From contig NZ_JAFCKJ010000006.1 in NCBI RefSeq assembly GCF_018130465.1, positions 186,001 to 250,000 of the forward strand: DNA of 64,000 nt, written 5' to 3'. Below the pieces are notes generated by a model. That model saw only the letters and a program-made list of their open reading frames with translations, was not told the DNA's origin and searched no databases. Source of the stretch: Bradyrhizobium canariense (GTDB lineage: Bacteria; Pseudomonadota; Alphaproteobacteria; Rhizobiales; Xanthobacteraceae). Below are positions 44,647 to 54,562 of the stretch, one piece after another. Made by a program: the position numbers and the translations under genes. The stretch's first letter is position 1; every line of letters begins with the position of its first letter.

Positions 44647-47337
44647 TCAGCTCGCGGCCGCCGCGATCCTGTGCCCTGGGCTGGTGTGGCGGTGGCTGGT
44701 CTCATCGCCGCGGCCAATTTCGGGCGGCAGCCCGGCGAAGCGCCGCAAGGCCTCGGCCATCTGCACCCGGCCGGAGACCCCGGTGATCACCACGTCCACC
44801 ATGGTGAAGGACGAATGGAAATGGCCGCGCGCCTTGAGTTGCTCGACCGGGACGCCGGCGGCCGCCATCGCCTCGGCATAGGCGATGCCTTCGTCGCGCA
44901 GGGGATCGAATTCGCAGGTGACGACGAAGGCCGGCGGCAACCCCGAGACCTTGCCGCGGAGCGGCGAGACGCGGGGATCGGTGCGGTCGGCCGGCGAGCA
45001 ATAGAGGTCCCAGAACCAGTACATCAGCGAGCGGGTCAGGAAATAGCCGGTCGCATTGTCGTTGTAGGAGGGGCGGTCGAAGGTGCAGTCGGTGACCGGG
45101 CAGATCAGGAGCTGGCCCGCGATATCAGGGCCGCCGCGATCGCGTGCAAGCTGACAGGTGACGGCGGCGATGTTGCCGCCGGCACTCCAGCCCGCGACCA
45201 GCACCGGGCCCGGCCTACCGCCGAGCTCGGCAGCGTGCTCGGCGATCCAGCGTGTTGCCGCATAGCCGTCTTCGGCTGCGGTTGGGAAACGATGCTCGGG
45301 CGCATGACGATAGCCGACGCTGACGAGCATCATTCCGGTCCGCCGCACCATGTCGCGGCAGAACGGATCGTCCGACTGCTCGTCGCCGAGCACCCAGCCG
45401 CCGCCGTGGAAATAGACCACCACCGGATGCGGTCCCGGCGTTGCCGGCCGGTACACCCGGTAAGGCAGCGGGCCGTCGGCGCCGGGCAGGGTGCCGTCGA
45501 CGATGTCGCCGATCGGCCGTCCCGCCGGGCGGCCCTTGTTGAACTCGTCGACGAAGGCGCGGGCGCCGAGCGCGCCCATCGACTCGATCGGCGGCAGGTT
45601 GAGCGTAGCCAGCAGGTTCAGCACCAGCCGCACATCCGGCTGCAGGCGCACCACCTCGCCGTCATTGCATTGCGCGGCGACATTGGGGCCGGTCAGCTTG
45701 AAGCCGAGCATGCCGCGGCTGACAACCTCGTCGCAGATGCTGCGATAGGGTCCGACGCCGCCGGTATAGGGCATCAGGCCCTGCACCTTGCCGGGCACGT
45801 TGGCGCCCGTGTACCAGGTGTTGGCGAGCCGGTGCAGCGTCACCATCGAGCAGTCGGCCATGTGCCGGCCCCAGCCGGCCTGCGCCGTCTCGGTCGGCTC
45901 GATCGTGGTGAAGCCGGCGTCGCGCAATGCTTTGAGCCGGTCGACGACCCAGTCGACATGCTGCTCGATCGACACCGCCATGTTCGACAGCACCGACGGG
46001 CTGCCGGGTCCGGTGATCATGAAGAAGTTCGGGAAGCCTTCGACGGTGAGCCCGAGATAGGTCTGCGGCCCCTGCGCCCAGACGTCGGTGAGCGACTTAC
46101 CGCCACGTCCGGTGATCGGATGCACGGCGCGGATCGCGCCGGTCATGGCGTCGAAGCCTGTTGCGAACACGATGACATCGACCTCGACGCTGCGCTTGGA
46201 CGTCGTGATGCCGCTTGCGGTGATCGCCTTGATCGGCTCCTGACGCAGATTGACCAGCGTGACGTTCGGCCGGTTGTAGGTCGCATAGTAGTTGGTATCG
46301 AGGCAGGGCCGCTTGGCGCCGAAGGGATGATCGTGCGGCATCAGCGCCGCCGCCGTCTCCGGATCCTTCACGGCCGCCGAGATCTTCTCGCGGATCAGCT
46401 CGCCGATCAGCGCATTGCCGTCGAAATCGACGCCCTGATCGGCCCAGAGCTGGGTCAGGATGTGGATGAGGTCGCCGGCGGCCCAGGCGCGTTCGAAGCG
46501 CTCGCGGCGCTCGGCATCGCTCAATTGCCAGCTTACTACCGTCTGCTGCGGATAGGGCACGCCGGCCATCGACTGGCGCGCCTGCTCGCGATAGGCCGCA
46601 CGGTCGCTTTCAAAGAAGGTCTTGCGATCCTCCGGCGCCGGACCGTTACCTGCAGGCAGCGCGAAATTCGGCGTGCGCTGGAACACGGTCAGGTGTGCGG
46701 CCTGTTCGGCGATCAACGGGATCGACTGAATGGCCGACGAGCCCGTGCCGATCACGGCGACGCGTTTTCCCGCGAGGTCGACGCCGTCATGTGGCCAGCG
46801 CCCTGTGAAATAGACCTTGCCCTTGAAGTCTTTCACGCCGTCGATTTCCGGCGGCTTTGGCGCCGAGAGGCAGCCGGTGGCCATGATGTAATGGCGGCAG
46901 GAGACCGGCGCGCCATTGTCGGTGGTGAGCTGCCAGCGTTCGGTCGCCTCGTCCCATTTCGCTTCCGTGACCTTGGTCTTGAAGCGGATGTCACGCCTGA
47001 GATCGTAGCGGTCGGCGACGAAGCCGAGATAGCGCAGGATCTCGGGCTGGGTCGCGTATTTCTCCGACCAGGTCCAGGCCGTCTCGAGGTCCGGATCGAA
47101 GGTGTAGCTGTAATCGATGGTCTGGATATCGCAGCGCGCGCCGGGATATCGGTTCCAGTACCAGGTGCCTCCGACATCGCCGGCTTCCTCGAGGGCGACC
47201 GCGGTGAGGCCGGCCTTGCGCAGCCGATGGAGAAGATAGAGGCCGGCAAATCCGGCACCGACCACGGCAACATCGACCTGCTGACTGGTTCCGCGCCCCG
47301 CGTCAGAGGCACGTGCAGCAACCATTGCATCAGGCAT
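44647..47337 (-). CDS. Baeyer-Villiger monooxygenase fused to an alpha/beta-hydrolase (HSL-type)
   Basis: 896 residues in two enzymes. The N-terminal flavin monooxygenase (about residues 1-560) has the FAD motif VVGAGFAG at 25-32, the Baeyer-Villiger fingerprint [11 protein letters not shown] at 177-187 and an NADPH-type motif VIGTGSSA at about 195-202. The C-terminal hydrolase (about 580-896) has the oxyanion motif HGGGW (about 644), the nucleophile elbow GWSAGG (about 714), the aspartate in EFDPLRDEG (about 810) and the histidine in GHFHSSF (about 838), all of the hormone-sensitive-lipase type. A ketone would be oxidised to an ester or lactone and hydrolysed in the same protein. The ATG at 47337 follows GGGAGGAAATGCC, which rules out an upstream start at 47481. 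Confidence 0.92.
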   Translation of the reverse strand: MPDAMVAARASDAGRGTSQQVDVAVVGAGFAGLYLLHRLRKAGLTAVALEEAGDVGGTWYWNRYPGARCDIQTIDYSYTFDPDLETAWTWSEKYATQPEILRYLGFVADRYDLRRDIRFKTKVTEAKWDEATERWQLTTDNGAPVSCRHYIMATGCLSAPKPPEIDGVKDFKGKVYFTGRWPHDGVDLAGKRVAVIGTGSSAIQSIPLIAEQAAHLTVFQRTPNFALPAGNGPAPEDRKTFFESDRAAYREQARQSMAGVPYPQQTVVSWQLSDAERRERFERAWAAGDLIHILTQLWADQGVDFDGNALIGELIREKISAAVKDPETAAALMPHDHPFGAKRPCLDTNYYATYNRPNVTLVNLRQEPIKAITASGITTSKRSVEVDVIVFATGFDAMTGAIRAVHPITGRGGKSLTDVWAQGPQTYLGLTVEGFPNFFMITGPGSPSVLSNMAVSIEQHVDWVVDRLKALRDAGFTTIEPTETAQAGWGRHMADCSMVTLHRLANTWYTGANVPGKVQGLMPYTGGVGPYRSICDEVVSRGMLGFKLTGPNVAAQCNDGEVVRLQPDVRLVLNLLATLNLPPIESMGALGARAFVDEFNKGRPAGRPIGDIVDGTLPGADGPLPYRVYRPATPGPHPVVVYFHGGGWVLGDEQSDDPFCRDMVRRTGMMLVSVGYRHAPEHRFPTAAEDGYAATRWIAEHAAELGGRPGPVLVAGWSAGGNIAAVTCQLARDRGGPDIAGQLLICPVTDCTFDRPSYNDNATGYFLTRSLMYWFWDLYCSPADRTDPRVSPLRGKVSGLPPAFVVTCEFDPLRDEGIAYAEAMAAAGVPVEQLKARGHFHSSFTMVDVVITGVSGRVQMAEALRRFAGLPPEIGRGDETSHRHTSPGHRIAAAAS

Positions 47338-47565
47338 GGCATTTCCTCCCGTGTTTTGTTTTGCCGGCAGGCTAGCGCTGCAGGCTCGGCTTGTCATCAG
47401 AGCAAGTGCAATCTTCGGTGGTCGTTTGCGGCGTGATCGTGGCGGCGCGAACGTCGCTTCAATGCACGCATCGCGATGCACAATAGCCGTGATTTCCCGG
47501 GCTAATCATGCCCGATCCGTCTGTGTATGCTTGCGGCTACAAGCCACGCGTACCGACCGGGCGTC

Positions 47566-47775
47566 ATGACAGAGTTGAGTGAGCGAACCAAAGCGAACAT
47601 GGACGTCGTCCTGGAGGAGACGTGCCGCCAACTGCCGCACGGCGGCGATCACGACAGCCGCAGGTTCATCGCCCAGCGGCTGATCGAGGCGGCGCAGTCC
47701 GGTCACTCCACGCTCGGTGAGCTCGGCATCATCGCACGCCACGCACTGGCGGAGCTCGTCGCTAAGGGGAGCTAG
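47566..47775 (+). CDS. Small hypothetical protein (69 residues)
   Basis: A 69-residue soluble, helical protein with TKANMDVVLEETCRQLPHGG and STLGELGIIARHALAELVAK. The composition and phrasing are those of a genuine small protein, and similar ones occur in Bradyrhizobium-like genomes as I recall, without known function. It lies between the divergent fused monooxygenase and the carboxylesterase-like gene. Confidence 0.6.
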   Translation: MTELSERTKANMDVVLEETCRQLPHGGDHDSRRFIAQRLIEAAQSGHSTLGELGIIARHALAELVAKGS

Positions 47776-47855
47776 GCGCGGCCACGACGCTTGCCTCGCA
47801 CTGGGCCACGGACATAACCTGCCTAAACCCTTCCGCGCATCGAGATGCTCCGAAG

Positions 47856-49316
47856 ATGCGGTCCGTGTTCGCGCTTTTTGCGACGTCTCTCGTCCTCTGT
47901 TGCGCCGGCTCAGCCGTGGCCCAGCCGGTCGGCCAGTTTCCGTTTGCGCTGACGCGGGAAGGACAGATGCTTGGCGCCGTCGAAGGCGAGGTGGCGTCGT
48001 TCAAGGGGCTGGCCTATGCGGCCGCGCCAATCGGGCCGCTGCGCTGGCGTCCGCCGCAGGCGACGCCTGAGAGTTCGGAGATGCGCACCGCCTATGCCTA
48101 TGGCGCGCCGTGTCTTCAGCCGTCGCTGCCGGGGGCGAGCGAGGATTGCCTCACGCTGAACGTGTTCCGTCCGTTCGGGGTCGACGGCCCGCTGCCGGTG
48201 ATGCTGTTCATTCACGACGGCGCTTTCGTCAGCGGCACCGCGAACGATCCGCTGTTCGACGGTGCCAGGCTCGCGCAGGCCGGCCTCATCGTGGTGACCG
48301 TGAATTTTCGCCTCGGCGCGTTCGGCTGGCTCACCGATCCCGCGCTGTCGGAAGGCGGTTCCGGCAATTACGGCCTGATGGACCAGATCGCGGCGCTGCA
48401 TTGGGTGCACGACAACATCGCCGCCTTCGGCGGTGATCCGAACAACGTCACCTTGTTTGGCAGCGGCGCAGGCGCGACCTCGATCGCGCTGCTGATGCTG
48501 TCTGCGCAATCGCGCGCTCTCTTTCAGAAAGCCATTCTGCAATCGGTCCCCGGTCGTGCGCGCCTGCGCTCGGCGCAGGAGGCCGAGATTGTGGGCCGGC
48601 AATTCGTGGCGGCGCTGGGGCGACAGGCCGATTTGCGCGCCGCCGAGCCGCGACGCCTGCTTGCCGTCGAAAAACATCTGTTGGAAAAATCGCCGCGCAG
48701 CTTCGCGCCGACGATCGATGGAAGTCTGGTGAGCGAGGAGGTCGCCGCAGGCTTCGCGGCCGGACATGAGAGCCGCATTCCCCTGGTCATAGGCTCGAAC
48801 GACGACGAGACGGGTTTCGACGGCGAGCTGGATATCCGGGAAGAGCTGGCATCGTCGGGCACCACGAGCGATGAGCTGCGCAGGCTCTATCCCGACCTCG
48901 CCAGACCTTCCGGCCGCGCGGCAAGGTTCTACACCGACAAGGTCTTCTCCGAGCCAGTGAGACTGCTGGCGCGCCTGCATGCCGCCAGCGGAGCGCCGAC
49001 CTTTCGCTATCGCTTCGCCTATGTGCCGGAGGCACGGCGCGCAAACCCCGAGGGCGGTCACGGGCGGGAATTGCAGTTCATCTTCGGCGTAGAAGGCATG
49101 CCAGGCGCGGGCATCTTGTCACGAGGCGATCGCGAGGTCGCAAGTCGCATGCGCGCCTACTGGATCAATTTCGCCAAAAGCGGCGATCCCAACGGTGCGG
49201 ACCTGCCGCATTGGGATGCGGCCGCAGGCAGCGATCGCCTGCTGCTGATCACGAACGATCGCATCGCGAGCGGAGACGACCCCTGGTCGGAGCGCCTGGA
49301 CAGTTTCGGGCGTTAG
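47856..49316 (+). CDS. Type-B carboxylesterase-like protein, nucleophile Ser missing
   Basis: 486 residues with a signal peptide (to about residue 22, ending AVAQ) and a type-B carboxylesterase fold. The usual GESAGG elbow reads GSGAGA (residues 202-207), so Gly204 takes the place of the catalytic serine. The oxyanion HGGG motif reads HDGAF (about 120-124). The acidic residue (in GSNDDETGF) and the histidine (in GGHGRELQFIFG) are still present. It is therefore probably not a classical esterase and may be a binding or adhesion protein, or a decayed enzyme. Family membership is clear; activity is doubtful. Confidence 0.88.
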   Translation: MRSVFALFATSLVLCCAGSAVAQPVGQFPFALTREGQMLGAVEGEVASFKGLAYAAAPIGPLRWRPPQATPESSEMRTAYAYGAPCLQPSLPGASEDCLTLNVFRPFGVDGPLPVMLFIHDGAFVSGTANDPLFDGARLAQAGLIVVTVNFRLGAFGWLTDPALSEGGSGNYGLMDQIAALHWVHDNIAAFGGDPNNVTLFGSGAGATSIALLMLSAQSRALFQKAILQSVPGRARLRSAQEAEIVGRQFVAALGRQADLRAAEPRRLLAVEKHLLEKSPRSFAPTIDGSLVSEEVAAGFAAGHESRIPLVIGSNDDETGFDGELDIREELASSGTTSDELRRLYPDLARPSGRAARFYTDKVFSEPVRLLARLHAASGAPTFRYRFAYVPEARRANPEGGHGRELQFIFGVEGMPGAGILSRGDREVASRMRAYWINFAKSGDPNGADLPHWDAAAGSDRLLLITNDRIASGDDPWSERLDSFGR

Positions 49317-49333
49317 GGCAGGATGAGTTGGAC

Positions 49334-49513
49334 TTAAGCCGCGAGCTCGACGCGCGGCGCCGGGCTCAGCCGGTCTTCCTCCAGATGGTCCATCGCGCCA
49401 TCCTTCTCGACGGCATAGAACTGCTGGCCTTCCTTGGAGCGGTAGGCGGCGCGAACGACGCCGCGACGGCCCTTGTCACTGTTGACGACGTCCCCCAGCG
49501 CAAACTTCTTCAT
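49334..49513 (-). CDS. Small conserved hypothetical protein (59 residues)
   Basis: A 59-residue basic/acidic mixed protein beginning MKKFALGDVVNSDKGRRG and containing VVRAAYRSKEGQQFYAVEKD. The pattern suggests a small beta-rich (KOW/SH3-like) fold. ATG 49513 is used; the upstream in-frame start at 49525 is less likely. The function is unknown. Confidence 0.6.
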   Translation of the reverse strand: MKKFALGDVVNSDKGRRGVVRAAYRSKEGQQFYAVEKDGAMDHLEEDRLSPAPRVELAA

Positions 49514-49673
49514 CTCACGTCTCACTTGTCTTCAGGCCGACACCCTTCGGCCACCGCTGGATTGTGGGCGGCAAATCGTTAACGACTTGCTAACCATACC
49601 CGTTTGCCTATGCTTCGGCCGATCGCGCGGGCAGCTCGCACGCGCATGTTGCCAATGAAACGAGCCTTCTCCC

Positions 49674-50471
49674 ATGGTGCGATTTCCGACCCTCTTCCTG
49701 TCGCATGGCGGCGGTCCCTGGCCGTTCATGGAGGACAGGCGGGTGCAATATGCGAAGACCGCCGAGGCGTTCGGCCGGCTGCCGCAGCTATTGCCGGAGA
49801 AGCCCAAGGCCGTGCTCGTCATATCAGGACATTGGGAGGCCGACGCCTTCACCGTGTCCACCTCGGCGCATCCGCCGATGGTGTACGACTATCACGGTTT
49901 CCCCGAGCACACCTATCACCTCAAATATCCGGCGCCGGGCCAGCCCGAGCTCGCCGCGGAGGTGAAGGCGCTGCTTGCGCGCGCGGGCGTCGATTGCCGG
50001 GAGGATCCCAACCAGGGTTTCGATCACGGCACCTTCGTGCCGCTCGGGCTGATGTATCCGAACGCCGACATGCCGATCGTGCTGCTGTCGCTGAGATCGA
50101 GCTATGACGCGGCCGAACACATCAAGGCCGGGCAGGCGATCACTTCGCTGCGCGATGAAGGCGTTCTGATCGTCGGCAGTGGGCTGACCTATCATAACAT
50201 GCGCGGATTCGGCCGGGCGGAGTCGAAGCCGGTCTCGTATGATTTCGAGGCCTATCTGAACGAGGCGATCAGCCACAAGGATGCGGCGCGCCGCAACGCG
50301 ATGCTGGTTGACTGGGAGAACGCACCGAGTGCGCGCCTTGCGCACCCCCGCGAGGATCATCTGCTGCCGCTGATGGTCGCTGCCGGTGCCGCCGGCAGCG
50401 ATGTGGGCCATCGCGTCTTCGTCGACGAGGTCGCGAACGTCGCGATGGCGTCTTATGTGTTCGGCGGGTGA
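49674..50471 (+). CDS. DODA/LigB-type extradiol dioxygenase
   Basis: The 265-residue protein belongs to the class III ring-opening dioxygenases of the YgiD/DODA type. The metal ligands and active-site histidines are in LFLSHGGGPW (near residue 11) and SGHWE (about residue 53), with FDHGTFVPLGLMYPNADMPI further on. It probably cleaves catechol-like compounds with Fe or Zn. The gene is alone on this strand. Confidence 0.88.
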   Translation: MVRFPTLFLSHGGGPWPFMEDRRVQYAKTAEAFGRLPQLLPEKPKAVLVISGHWEADAFTVSTSAHPPMVYDYHGFPEHTYHLKYPAPGQPELAAEVKALLARAGVDCREDPNQGFDHGTFVPLGLMYPNADMPIVLLSLRSSYDAAEHIKAGQAITSLRDEGVLIVGSGLTYHNMRGFGRAESKPVSYDFEAYLNEAISHKDAARRNAMLVDWENAPSARLAHPREDHLLPLMVAAGAAGSDVGHRVFVDEVANVAMASYVFGG

Positions 50472-50516
50472 TCTCCTCCCTCTTCCCGCAAGCGAGGAGA
50501 GGTGAAGAAGAGTGGC

Positions 50517-50777
50517 TCACCCGTACTTCAGCTTCATGTACAGAATCCCGCCGGCGAGCACCATGGTGATGGCGTTGGCGGCGACGAGGGGCGCATCGCC
50601 CGACAGCAGGCCGTAGACGAGCCAGAGCGCCAAGCCCAGCACCATGACCAGGAACATGCCGAGCGAGATATCGCCGGTGGAGCGGGTCTTCCACACTTTG
50701 ATGGCTTGCGGCGCGTAGGCCATGGTGGTGCAGGTCGCGGCGGCAAAGCCGATCAGCTTGATCACGAAGGGGTCCAT
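50517..50777 (-). CDS. SemiSWEET-type sugar transporter
   Basis: The 86-residue protein has three helices, the single triple-helix unit of bacterial SemiSWEET proteins. The PQ-type motif YAPQAIKVWKTRSTGDIS (about residues 21-38) is the family signature. Two copies dimerise to form a facilitative sugar pore. It follows glgA on the same strand with a 37-base gap, so sugar uptake and glycogen synthesis may be co-expressed. Confidence 0.9.
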   Translation of the reverse strand: MDPFVIKLIGFAAATCTTMAYAPQAIKVWKTRSTGDISLGMFLVMVLGLALWLVYGLLSGDAPLVAANAITMVLAGGILYMKLKYG

Positions 50778-50814
50778 GGCCGCTCTATAGCATGGATTCG
50801 ACGATGGTCGCGCC

Positions 50815-52269
50815 TCAGGCGCGCGCCGTCATGAGGCCGCGATAGAGTGCGGCATAGTCACCGGCGCGGTTACGCCAGGACACGTCGGTCGCAAGGCCGC
50901 TCAGTTGTAGCCGCCGCCAGGTCAGCTTGTCGTGAAAGGCGGTGTTGGCCTTGCGCAGCGTGCCGGCGAGGGCATCCGCGGTCACCGGACCGAACTTGAA
51001 TCCGGTGGCATCGCGGCCGGACACATCGGCCTCGCCGATATCGACGATGGTATCCTCGAGGCCGCCGACGCGCGAGACGATGGGTACGGCGCCGTAGCGC
51101 AGCGCGCAGAGCTGGGTCAGGCCGCATGGCTCGAACCGTGATGGCACGATGAGCGCGTCCGAGCCGGCCTGGATCAGATGCGCCATGATCTCGTCATAGC
51201 CGATCACGACCCCGATCCGGCCGGGGTTCGCGCGCGCTGCGGCCTGATAGCGATCCTGGAGATCGCGGTCGCCGCTGCCGAGCAGCGCGAGCTGCATGCC
51301 TTCGCGCAAGATGGTCGGAATGGCCTCGAGCAGGAGATCGAGCCCCTTCTGCCAGGACAGGCGGCTGATGACGCCGAGCAATGGCGCTTCGTCCGAGGAA
51401 TCCAGATTGAACTGCTGTTGAAGCACCGCCTTGTTCGCGGCCCGGAACGTGAGGTCCTCCGCGCCGAAGCGGTAGGCGATGTGCGGATCTGCTTGCGGAT
51501 TCCACACCTCGATGTCGATGCCGTTGAGGATTCCGCTCAGCACGTTCGCGCGGGCGCGGAGCAAGCCGCCGAACCCCATGCCGCCTTCGTCGCTCTGGAT
51601 CTCCTGCGCATAGGTCGGCGAGACCGTGGTGATGCGATCGGCGAATTGCAGGCCCGCCTTCAAAAAACTGATGCCGCCGAAATATTCGAGGTCGTCGACG
51701 CCGTAGGCGCGCCAGGGCAGGCCAATCGAACCGATCAGCTCGCGATCGAACTTGCCCTGATAAGCCATGTTGTGAATGGTCATCACGGTGGCCGGCCGCG
51801 GTCGGTTGTCATAGTGCAGATAGGCCGGCGCGAGCCCGGCTTGCCAATCGTGGGCGTGCACGACGTCGGGCACGAAGGCGGGAACGAGGCCGTGGCCGAT
51901 ATCGGCCGCGATGCGCGACAGCGCGGCGAACCGCACGCCATTATCCGGCCAGTCGACGCCTTCGGCCGTCACGTAGGGGTTGCCTGGACGCGCGTAGAGA
52001 TGCGGCACGTCGAGCACGAATAGATCGAGGCCGTCATGCGAGCCGGCGAGCAGGCGTCCGGGGCCGCCGAAATAATCCGGCCAGCGTCGGATTTCGTCGG
52101 CTCCCCCCAGCATCCGCATCACGTCGGGATAGCCCGGCATCAGCGTACGCATCTCGACGCCATGCGTCTTCAGCGCGATCGGCAGCGCGCCCGCGACATC
52201 CGCGAGGCCGCCGGTCTTGACGATGGGATAGACTTCAGAGGCGACCGCGAGGACGCGAACAGGCATCAT
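50815..52269 (-). CDS. glgA: Glycogen synthase (ADP-glucose-type)
   Basis: The 484-residue GT5 glycosyltransferase elongates alpha-1,4-glucan from ADP-glucose. The N-terminal donor site [13 protein letters not shown] and the C-terminal loop [18 protein letters not shown] with GGLEDTI are both present. It overlaps glgC by four bases (ATGA), so the two are co-translated. It completes glycogen synthesis from glucose-1-phosphate together with GlgC. No glgB or glgP is in the window. Confidence 0.96.
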   Translation of the reverse strand: MMPVRVLAVASEVYPIVKTGGLADVAGALPIALKTHGVEMRTLMPGYPDVMRMLGGADEIRRWPDYFGGPGRLLAGSHDGLDLFVLDVPHLYARPGNPYVTAEGVDWPDNGVRFAALSRIAADIGHGLVPAFVPDVVHAHDWQAGLAPAYLHYDNRPRPATVMTIHNMAYQGKFDRELIGSIGLPWRAYGVDDLEYFGGISFLKAGLQFADRITTVSPTYAQEIQSDEGGMGFGGLLRARANVLSGILNGIDIEVWNPQADPHIAYRFGAEDLTFRAANKAVLQQQFNLDSSDEAPLLGVISRLSWQKGLDLLLEAIPTILREGMQLALLGSGDRDLQDRYQAAARANPGRIGVVIGYDEIMAHLIQAGSDALIVPSRFEPCGLTQLCALRYGAVPIVSRVGGLEDTIVDIGEADVSGRDATGFKFGPVTADALAGTLRKANTAFHDKLTWRRLQLSGLATDVSWRNRAGDYAALYRGLMTARA

Positions 52270-53528
52270 GTATTGAGCCTGTCGAGCATCGGCTGGGTGA
52301 TGAGCGAAATGCCCTGCTCGGTGGTGCGGAAGCGCTTTGCGTCCAACTCGGGATCCTCGCCGACGACGAGCCCCTCCGGAATCTCGACGCCGCGATCGAT
52401 CACGACGTTCTTCAAGCGCGCGCCGCGGCCGACATTAACGTAGGGCATGATCACGGCGTTCTCGACATTGGCGTAGGAGTTGATGCGCACGCCGGTGAAC
52501 AGCAGCGAGCGCCGCAGCGAGGCGCCGGAAATGATGCAGCCGCCCGAGACCAGCGAGCTCACCGCCTGGCCGCGCCGGCTCTCCTCGTCGTGGACGAATT
52601 TTGCCGGTGGCGTGATCTCCGAATAGGACCAGATCGGCCAGGCGCTGTCGAACAAATCGAGCTCGGGTACCACGTCGGTGAGGTCGATATTGGCGGCCCA
52701 ATAGGCATCGACGGTGCCGACATCGCGCCAATAGGCGCGCGGGTCACTGCCGGTGCGGACGCAGGAGGTCGAGTACTGGTGCGCCATGGCGCGGCCGTTC
52801 TTGACGAGGTAGGGGATGATGTCCTTGCCGAAATCGTGGTTGGAGTTCGGATCCTCGGCGTCGCGCTTGAGCTCCTCGAACAGGAATTTCGCGTCGAACA
52901 CGTAGATGCCCATGCTGGCGAGCGAGACGTCCGGCTTGCCCGGCATCGGCGGCGGGTCGGCCGGTTTCTCCAGGAACGACTTGATCCAGCCGTTCTCGTC
53001 GATATGCATGATGCCGAAGCCGGAAGATTCCTGGCGCGGCATCTCCAGGCAGCCGACGGTGACGTCGGCGCCGCTCTCGACATGCTGGCGCAGCATCACC
53101 TCGTAATCCATTTTATAGATATGGTCGCCGGCGAGAACCACGATGAAGCGGCAGGCGTGGGATTCGATGATGTCGATGTTCTGGTAGACCGCATCGGCCG
53201 TGCCGACATACCACATGTTTTCGGAGACGCGCTGACTCGCCGGGAGGATGTCGAAGCTCTCGTTGCGCTCGGGACGGAAGAAGTTCCAGCCCATCTGAAG
53301 GTGCCGGATCAGGCTGTGCGCCTTGTACTGGGTCGCGACCGCGATGCGACGAATGCCCGAGTTCACCGCGTTCGACAGCGCGAAATCGATGATGCGGGAT
53401 TTTCCGCCGAAATAGACCGCGGGCTTGGCGCGCCGGTCGGTCAGCTCCAGGAGCCGGCTGCCGCGTCCGCCGGCCAGGACGAACGCCAGCGCCTGGCGGG
53501 CAAGCGGCTCGGGTCTCGCGGCACTCAT
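52266..53528 (-). CDS. glgC: Glucose-1-phosphate adenylyltransferase
   Basis: The enzyme makes ADP-glucose and is the committed step of bacterial glycogen synthesis. The 420-residue length is normal. [19 protein letters not shown] (near residue 20) is the nucleotidyl-transfer loop, FLEKPADPP is the glucose-1-phosphate site region, and a left-handed beta-helix C-terminus is suggested by the repeated hydrophobic hexads ([13 protein letters not shown]). GGATGACATG shows the ATG at 53528; longer upstream frames are not supported. Confidence 0.96.
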   Translation of the reverse strand: MSAARPEPLARQALAFVLAGGRGSRLLELTDRRAKPAVYFGGKSRIIDFALSNAVNSGIRRIAVATQYKAHSLIRHLQMGWNFFRPERNESFDILPASQRVSENMWYVGTADAVYQNIDIIESHACRFIVVLAGDHIYKMDYEVMLRQHVESGADVTVGCLEMPRQESSGFGIMHIDENGWIKSFLEKPADPPPMPGKPDVSLASMGIYVFDAKFLFEELKRDAEDPNSNHDFGKDIIPYLVKNGRAMAHQYSTSCVRTGSDPRAYWRDVGTVDAYWAANIDLTDVVPELDLFDSAWPIWSYSEITPPAKFVHDEESRRGQAVSSLVSGGCIISGASLRRSLLFTGVRINSYANVENAVIMPYVNVGRGARLKNVVIDRGVEIPEGLVVGEDPELDAKRFRTTEQGISLITQPMLDRLNT

Positions 53529-53872
53529 GTCATCCTCCCACAACTCTGGCGCTCGCGAGAAGCCTCCCGGCCGCGCACATTGGAACCGATAGTAACGGCA
53601 CGAATAGTAAATCGGGAAGGTGGTTGTTGGTTGCGAATGCGCGGGAAGCTTAATGCTTTGCCGCCGTGATCGGGCCTCAGACACCGTCGTGCCGGTGTCA
53701 CACGCGGCCAGGTCGTCGAGCCCATCGGACACCGGTTGATCACAATGGAGGCATGCGTCTTGTGCGGTGCACGCAAATTCGAGGCCGAATTTCTGGCTTT
53801 GACCTTGCGCCAGGATGCCCGATCATGGGCTGCGTCCATGTCCAAGCGAAACGTCAGAGAGGGAGTAAGACG
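53529..53872. other. 344-base divergent gap between glgC and the Gly/Tyr-rich gene
   Basis: I see no gene here. It probably contains the promoters of glgC (leftward) and of the secreted protein gene (rightward), whose ribosome site GAGAGGGAG lies near 53856. Confidence 0.4.
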
Positions 53873-54331
53873 ATGAGGATCTGGAAAACGGCAATTGCCT
53901 GCTTGCTGGCCGGCGCGGTCATGGCCGGCCAAATCGAGCAGGCCGCAGCGGGCCCGATGCCAACCAATGTCGCGACCATGAAGGCCGCGGCCGGCGATGA
54001 TGTCACGCAGGTGCACTGGCGCGGCCGAGGTTTTGGATGGGGCATCGGGGGCCTCGCGGCCGGTGCGATCATCGGCGGTGCCATCGCCAGCAGCTCGCCT
54101 TATGGCTATTATGGCGGAGGCCCGTATTACGGCGGCTACGGATATCCGGGGCCGGGTTACGGCTATGCGCCCGCCTATTATGGCGGCGGCTATGGACCGG
54201 GTTACGCCTATGGACCGGGTTACGGTTACGGGTATCGGTCCTACTACCGTCCTCGTCCTTATTATGGCTACCGCTATGGCTACTACCGGCCCCGGGCGTA
54301 TTACCGGCCTTACTACCGCGGCTATTGGTGA
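53873..54331 (+). CDS. Secreted Gly/Tyr-rich protein
   Basis: 152 residues: a signal peptide (about 1-26, ending AAAG), a short linker with a hydrophobic stretch GLAAGAIIGGAIASSS that may be a membrane or beta segment, and then a C-terminal tail of repeated YGGGPYY, YGPGYGYGY and RPYYGYR words, over 50% Gly and Tyr. The tail is probably disordered or surface-sticky, as in small cell-surface proteins of rhizobia. The function is unknown. GAGAGGGAGTAAGACG precedes the ATG. Confidence 0.75.
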   Translation: MRIWKTAIACLLAGAVMAGQIEQAAAGPMPTNVATMKAAAGDDVTQVHWRGRGFGWGIGGLAAGAIIGGAIASSSPYGYYGGGPYYGGYGYPGPGYGYAPAYYGGGYGPGYAYGPGYGYGYRSYYRPRPYYGYRYGYYRPRAYYRPYYRGYW

Positions 54332-54352
54332 TCTTGTGGTGTCCTTGCGCGG

Positions 54353-54451
54353 CTAGAGCGAGAGCCACACGATCAGGCTCATGCAGGCAAAATGCGCGGG
54401 CACGATCGCGGCGAGATGCGGTGGGCCAGCCTTGAGACGGAGCCCGCGCAT
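54353..54451 (-). CDS. Possible micro-ORF (32 residues), weak
   Basis: A 32-codon frame encodes MRGLRLKAGPPHLAAIVPAH followed by a short hydrophobic tail and could be a small membrane peptide. No clear ribosome site is visible. It lies beside an interspersed repeat, so it may be repeat-derived. Confidence 0.2.
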   Translation of the reverse strand: MRGLRLKAGPPHLAAIVPAHFACMSLIVWLSL

Positions 54452-54471
54452 CCCGCCGCCGCCTGGAGCTT

Positions 54472-54562
54472 CAGTCCTGATTGGAATCAGAACCGAAGCT
54501 CTGGATTCCTTTTGACGCGTTTTCTTCACGCGAACGGGTATCCACTTCGCTTGAGACGCTCT
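54472..54562. repeat. Interspersed palindromic repeat, copy 2
   Basis: CCTGATTGGAATCAGAACCGAAGCTCTGGATT with TTTTGACGCG shares order and most bases with 8346-8396; the unit extends through CTTCACGCGAACGGGTATCCACTTCG to the end of the SBP gene stop. One copy lies between genes, one overlaps the SBP 3' end by two bases. Confidence 0.6.

Noticed and set aside
44497-47436. Open frame of 979 codons on the plus strand
   Set aside because: It is the antisense of the monooxygenase-esterase fusion, with low-complexity Arg/Ala composition and no domain.
54085-54330. Short direct repeats that could suggest a CRISPR array
   Set aside because: They are codon repeats of a Gly/Tyr-rich protein tail with varying lengths and no spacers.
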